A stretch of DNA of 64,000 bases from Marsupella aquatica (taxonomy: Eukaryota > Marchantiophyta): NCBI GenBank assembly GCA_973895155.1, contig OZ316892.1, positions 25,234,001 through 25,298,000 of the forward strand. Direction: 5' to 3'. Under the pieces are notes generated by a model. It did no database searches. It worked only from the letters and a program-made list of their open reading frames with translations, and had not been told where the DNA came from. Made by a program: the position numbers and the translations under genes. The first letter of the stretch is position 1, and the number at the start of each line of letters is the position of its first letter. This document shows positions 61,344 to 64,000 of this stretch, in pieces.

Positions 61344-61373
61344 AGTCTGATGATAGTGACACCACCAGTTTGT

Positions 61374-61854
61374 GACGGGGTCCCGACACGGTAAGTCACC
61401 ATTAGTGTCACCAGCAAGACACCTGTAAATAAATAAGCCCATAGACGCGAGTTTTTTTTAATGTTCTTTAAGTTTGTAAAGTTTTTTAAAGCATCTCGGG
61501 ATAGTCGGAGACCCCAACAGTTTTGTCTAGACCCGGGTTAATTATGGGGCAAAGCCTGGGGGGGTTTAAATCGTGACTTTCCGGGAAGGTAAGGAAGTCC
61601 GGGAAATAAGCATTTTTAATTTTTTGGTAACACCCCTTCTAAGGCAACACTCAGGCAGGACTGGGGAAGTATGGGGGGGTTTAATTAAACCCCCATTAAA
61701 TCCTTCCGCAAGTGGGCAGCGAGGAAGGGGGGCTCCGCGAGTGACCGGGCAGGGGGGCCGCGAGCCCGCGAGGATGCGAGTTGCGAGGAAGGGGGACTCC
61801 CGCGAGTCGGGTGTCGTGCGCATAAACATCGCTACACAACAGAGTTTTGGTGGG
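61374..61854 (+). mobile_element. Start of a second, GC-rich element; LTR-like left end
   Basis: Sequence character changes abruptly after the gag tail. TGTGACGGGGTCCCGACACG (61373-61392) looks like an LTR left terminus (TG start). Long G-runs and CGCGAG repeats follow. No matching second LTR is in the window, so the identity and length of this element are open. Confidence 0.4.
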
Positions 61855-61856
61855 GA

Positions 61857-62095
61857 GGCACCCACAGCCCGCGGCCTGTGACCAATTCATCTTGGTTATG
61901 TGAGTTGGCACCCACAGCCCACGGCCTATGGCCTCTTGTAGTTTGGTTGCATGGGTAGTCACCCACAGCCCACGGCCTGTGGCTGATTCATCTTGGTTGT
62001 GTGGGTTGGCACCCACAGCCCACGGCCTGTGGCCTCTTGCAGTTTGGTTGCGTGGGTAGTCACCCACAGCCCACGGCCTGTGGCTGATTCATCTT
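61857..62095. repeat. Tandem array: five 50/51-bp units (101-bp dimers)
   Basis: CACCCACAGCCCACGGCCTG starts at 61859, 61909, 61960, 62010 and 62061. Alternate units differ (CTGATTCATCTTGGTT versus CTCTTGCAGTTTGGTT), giving a 101-bp higher-order period. Both strands stay open in at least one frame through the array. Confidence 0.92.
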
Positions 62096-62226
62096 CAAGA
62101 ATAATCGAACAACGATTGATGCCAATCAAACACACAATCTTGTCTGACGCGATCACACACTTATGTCAAGCCAAACGCACCTTGCGCCTCAAGGAATCCA
62201 CGTTACGTACACACAAGACACGAGCG

Positions 62227-62748
62227 ATGAGGAGTGAGGCCTTGAGTCTGGGGAAACGGAAGAGCCCCGACACACCTAGCTCCACACTTTCCCCGGATTT
62301 GATCTCGCAGGCTATTGAGATGGTGGTGAAGGAGGTTAGTGGGAAGTATGGGCCCTTGTTGGATGGAGTCAAGAAGAGTCAGGAGAAGAGCAAGGGCTTG
62401 GAGAAGAAGCTCCGGGAGGTACGGAAATCGTTACGGGAGGCTCAGGTCAGTACGGGGATGCCACCCAGGTCTGTCACCCCCGGGACTCCCATGGCCACAG
62501 GGCAAGTTCTACCATTGGAGTTGCGGTCCGGAGAAGAGGCTACCCTATGGAAAGACACCATTGGTGAGGGGTACATCAAGGCGTGGCAGGCCTTGGCCAC
62601 TTTGAGGAAGCAAGGGAGCGGCAGCACGAAGAGTACCCCGGTAAAGAAGAAGAAAAGTGAGGTGGCACTCACTCCCGTGAGTGATGAAGAGGAGGCCCAC
62701 TCACGGGGCACAAGCCGGGGCACCGAGAGTGAAGAAGAGGAGGAGTAG
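62227..62748 (+). CDS. Unrecognised coiled-coil protein with acidic tail (second element)
   Basis: The frame is open from 61993 through the tandem array, but the ATG at 62227 is the first one past the repeats and gives 173 aa. It has a Ser/Pro N-terminus (KRKSPDTPSSTLS) and an amphipathic helix (LISQAIEMVVKEV). A Lys/Glu coiled coil follows (SQEKSKGLEKKLREVRKSLR), then a Pro/Thr linker, a GEEATLWKDTIGEGYIKAWQ block, KKKKSEVALTPVSDEEE and a terminal ESEEEEE run. It may be an ORF1 or a gag-like protein of the inserted element. No family recognised. Confidence 0.5.
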   Translation: MRSEALSLGKRKSPDTPSSTLSPDLISQAIEMVVKEVSGKYGPLLDGVKKSQEKSKGLEKKLREVRKSLREAQVSTGMPPRSVTPGTPMATGQVLPLELRSGEEATLWKDTIGEGYIKAWQALATLRKQGSGSTKSTPVKKKKSEVALTPVSDEEEAHSRGTSRGTESEEEEE

Positions 62749-63725
62749 ATAGTCGTACGGATGTAGTTGTACGGCCTCTGGATTTCCAACTTTTTTGTGA
62801 AGGGTCACTCACGGGCTTGTTGGAAAGAGCTCGCGGAGCTGATTCCAACAAGAGGCGGCGCTCCTCAAACGGAGCCAGGATGAGCAAGTTATGGCCCGGC
62901 GAAATTGTGTTTTCGCGATACGGAAATGACCATAACTCAGGCGTCCGATGTCCGTTGCGAGTGCGGCTAAGTGATTCGGGATCAGGAGGAGAAGGGCTAT
63001 CCAAGGGTGAGCTCAAAAGTACAATTGATAGGGCACCCAGTTTCAGCCATTGTGGGGTGCCTTGCAATTTCAGGGTTCACTGTGTACAGTTGGGGCGCCA
63101 TCGAAGGCACCGTCAGCCCCTTGTTTAGGGTTTAGGGTTTTAGCAGCATGTGTGTGCCGCATGCCTTTTTAGTTTAGGGATTTCTTAGTGCAGGGTTTTA
63201 GCGGCGCCGCTAGGGTAGCCGCCATCGTTGTGACCCCATGAGGGGTGCTTTGGTGTGGTTTTTTCGGTATTTAGGGGGAGAGCCCCGAAGTAGTGCGGGG
63301 GGGGGGAACTCAGCGTAGTACTTGGATGCTTTGGAGTAGCTTTTGTGAGTAGCGCACCGATTAGGAGAAGTTCAAGCCAGAGTAGTGAGGTGGAGAACGT
63401 AGCACTTGTCCCCGGGAGGCAGGAGTTGGGCAGACGGTAGGAGGCCGGGTTGTCCTTGCATGTGTTACGGGAAACACCAAGAGATATGGATTTGGCTTGA
63501 GGTTCCAATATTTTGTGTGTCACTTGTTGTTGCTTGTGTTGTTTATTTTCCTCCCCTAGTGCGTGTGGTCGGTGTCGTTGTGGAAACATTTGCCCTTGTC
63601 ACTAGTGTTCAAATCTTATTGTAAATGTTGGTATGCTTGCCCAAGAGAGGAGGGGGTGGTGACAGCACTCACCCGGTGGGCATGAGTTGTAGATGGTAGG
63701 ACCAGTCCCTTGGACTTGATCAAAA
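62749..63725. other. Non-coding leader-like region of the second element
   Basis: It contains a strong hairpin at 62818-62850 (TGTTGGAA...TTCCAACA with an inner AGCTC/GAGCT stem). Telomere-like TTTAGGGTTTAGGG lies at 63124-63137. A G10-type run lies at 63298-63307. Towards 63620 there is ATCTTATTGTAAATG, like a polyadenylation or LTR end region. There is no convincing gene. Confidence 0.45.
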
Positions 63726-64000
63726 ATGGAGAGACCAGTCGGTAGACTTGATCAAAAAGTACACTTTCGGGAGCGGAATCAAACATATTCATCCTTAGGT
63801 GTGGAAATCCTCCAAATAGCGTCCCTCCACGACCCCGTAATACGATACCAACGGTTTAAGCAAGGAAAAGTACGGTTTGCACGTATTAATCGTTGGATAG
63901 GCAAGTGACACAGTTCCAAGGGAACAAGTTCTGACTCAAGCTCTACCAGTAGTACAAGCTGTAGCTCAAGTTCTGATGATGCCGAAACCAAGACAAAAAG
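63726..64000 (+). CDS. Possible coding fragment running off the window
   Basis: An open frame 63726-63908 gives ASLHDPVIRYQRFKQGKVRF and then stops at TGA. The same frame then continues as a Ser-rich stretch with DDAETKTK to the window edge. It is similar in style to the Ser/Asp-rich tail after gag at 61373. Not recognised; cut by the window end. Confidence 0.3.

Noticed and set aside
61566-62156. Minus-strand ORFs with repeated RGLWVTTHATKLQE peptides
   Set aside because: Produced by the 50/101-bp tandem array; the repeat of peptides follows from the DNA repeat.

Overview
This window is nuclear DNA of a land plant. It carries intron-bearing sucrose-phosphate synthase and SRP19 genes, a chloroplast-type ADP-glucose pyrophosphorylase small subunit with a transit peptide, and plant-style transposon debris. 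A non-seed plant (bryophyte or lycophyte) is my best guess. The reasons are the Crypton-like tyrosine recombinase, the Helitron Rep variant and the divergent SPS regulatory linker. This is inference, not proof. Gene density is low: five convincing host genes in 64 kb, separated by AT-rich sequence full of tandem duplications, fold-backs and decayed elements.

Layout. 1-1.9 kb: decayed, intron-bearing Crypton-like tyrosine recombinase (+). 2.5-3.25 kb: duplicated inverted-repeat unit. 3.54-4.72 kb: intact three-exon SRP19 (+). 4.9-6.25 kb: LINE reverse-transcriptase remnant (+). 8.17-8.70 kb: DUF2062 membrane protein (+). 10.6-15.5 kb: local tandem repeats. 16.04-17.62 kb: intronless AGPase small subunit (+). 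21.3-22.4 kb: SINE-like sequence and a LINE remnant (-). 24.68-31.78 kb: complete 13-exon sucrose-phosphate synthase (-), 1072 aa. 33-44 kb: AT-rich intergenic DNA with a TA-flanked MITE and several hairpins. 44.06-47.3 kb: plant coiled-coil gene (-). 48-55 kb: non-coding DNA with a near-perfect 61-bp fold-back, an unrecognised coding remnant and an AACCCGAG-rich minisatellite. 55.3-57.8 kb: broken Helitron Rep/helicase (-). 58.17-61.37 kb: 5' part of an LTR retroelement (+) with a tRNA-Asp-type primer-binding site, unusual pre-gag ORFs and gag. 61.37-64 kb: a second GC-richer element, probably inserted in the first, with a 50/101-bp tandem array and a coiled-coil/acidic ORF.

How the genes relate. 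AGPase small subunit (first committed step of plastid starch synthesis) and SPS (cytosolic sucrose synthesis) lie 7 kb apart and control the two fates of photosynthate. Nothing in the sequence shows that the linkage is functional. The 55-64 kb block reads as nested insertions: the LTR element truncates the Helitron Rep at its N-terminal side, and another element follows the retroelement gag.

Exon boundaries of SRP19 and SPS were worked out by hand from GT/AG sites, reading phase and protein-family continuity, and all are phase-consistent. The coiled-coil gene has one uncertain donor and a less certain first exon.
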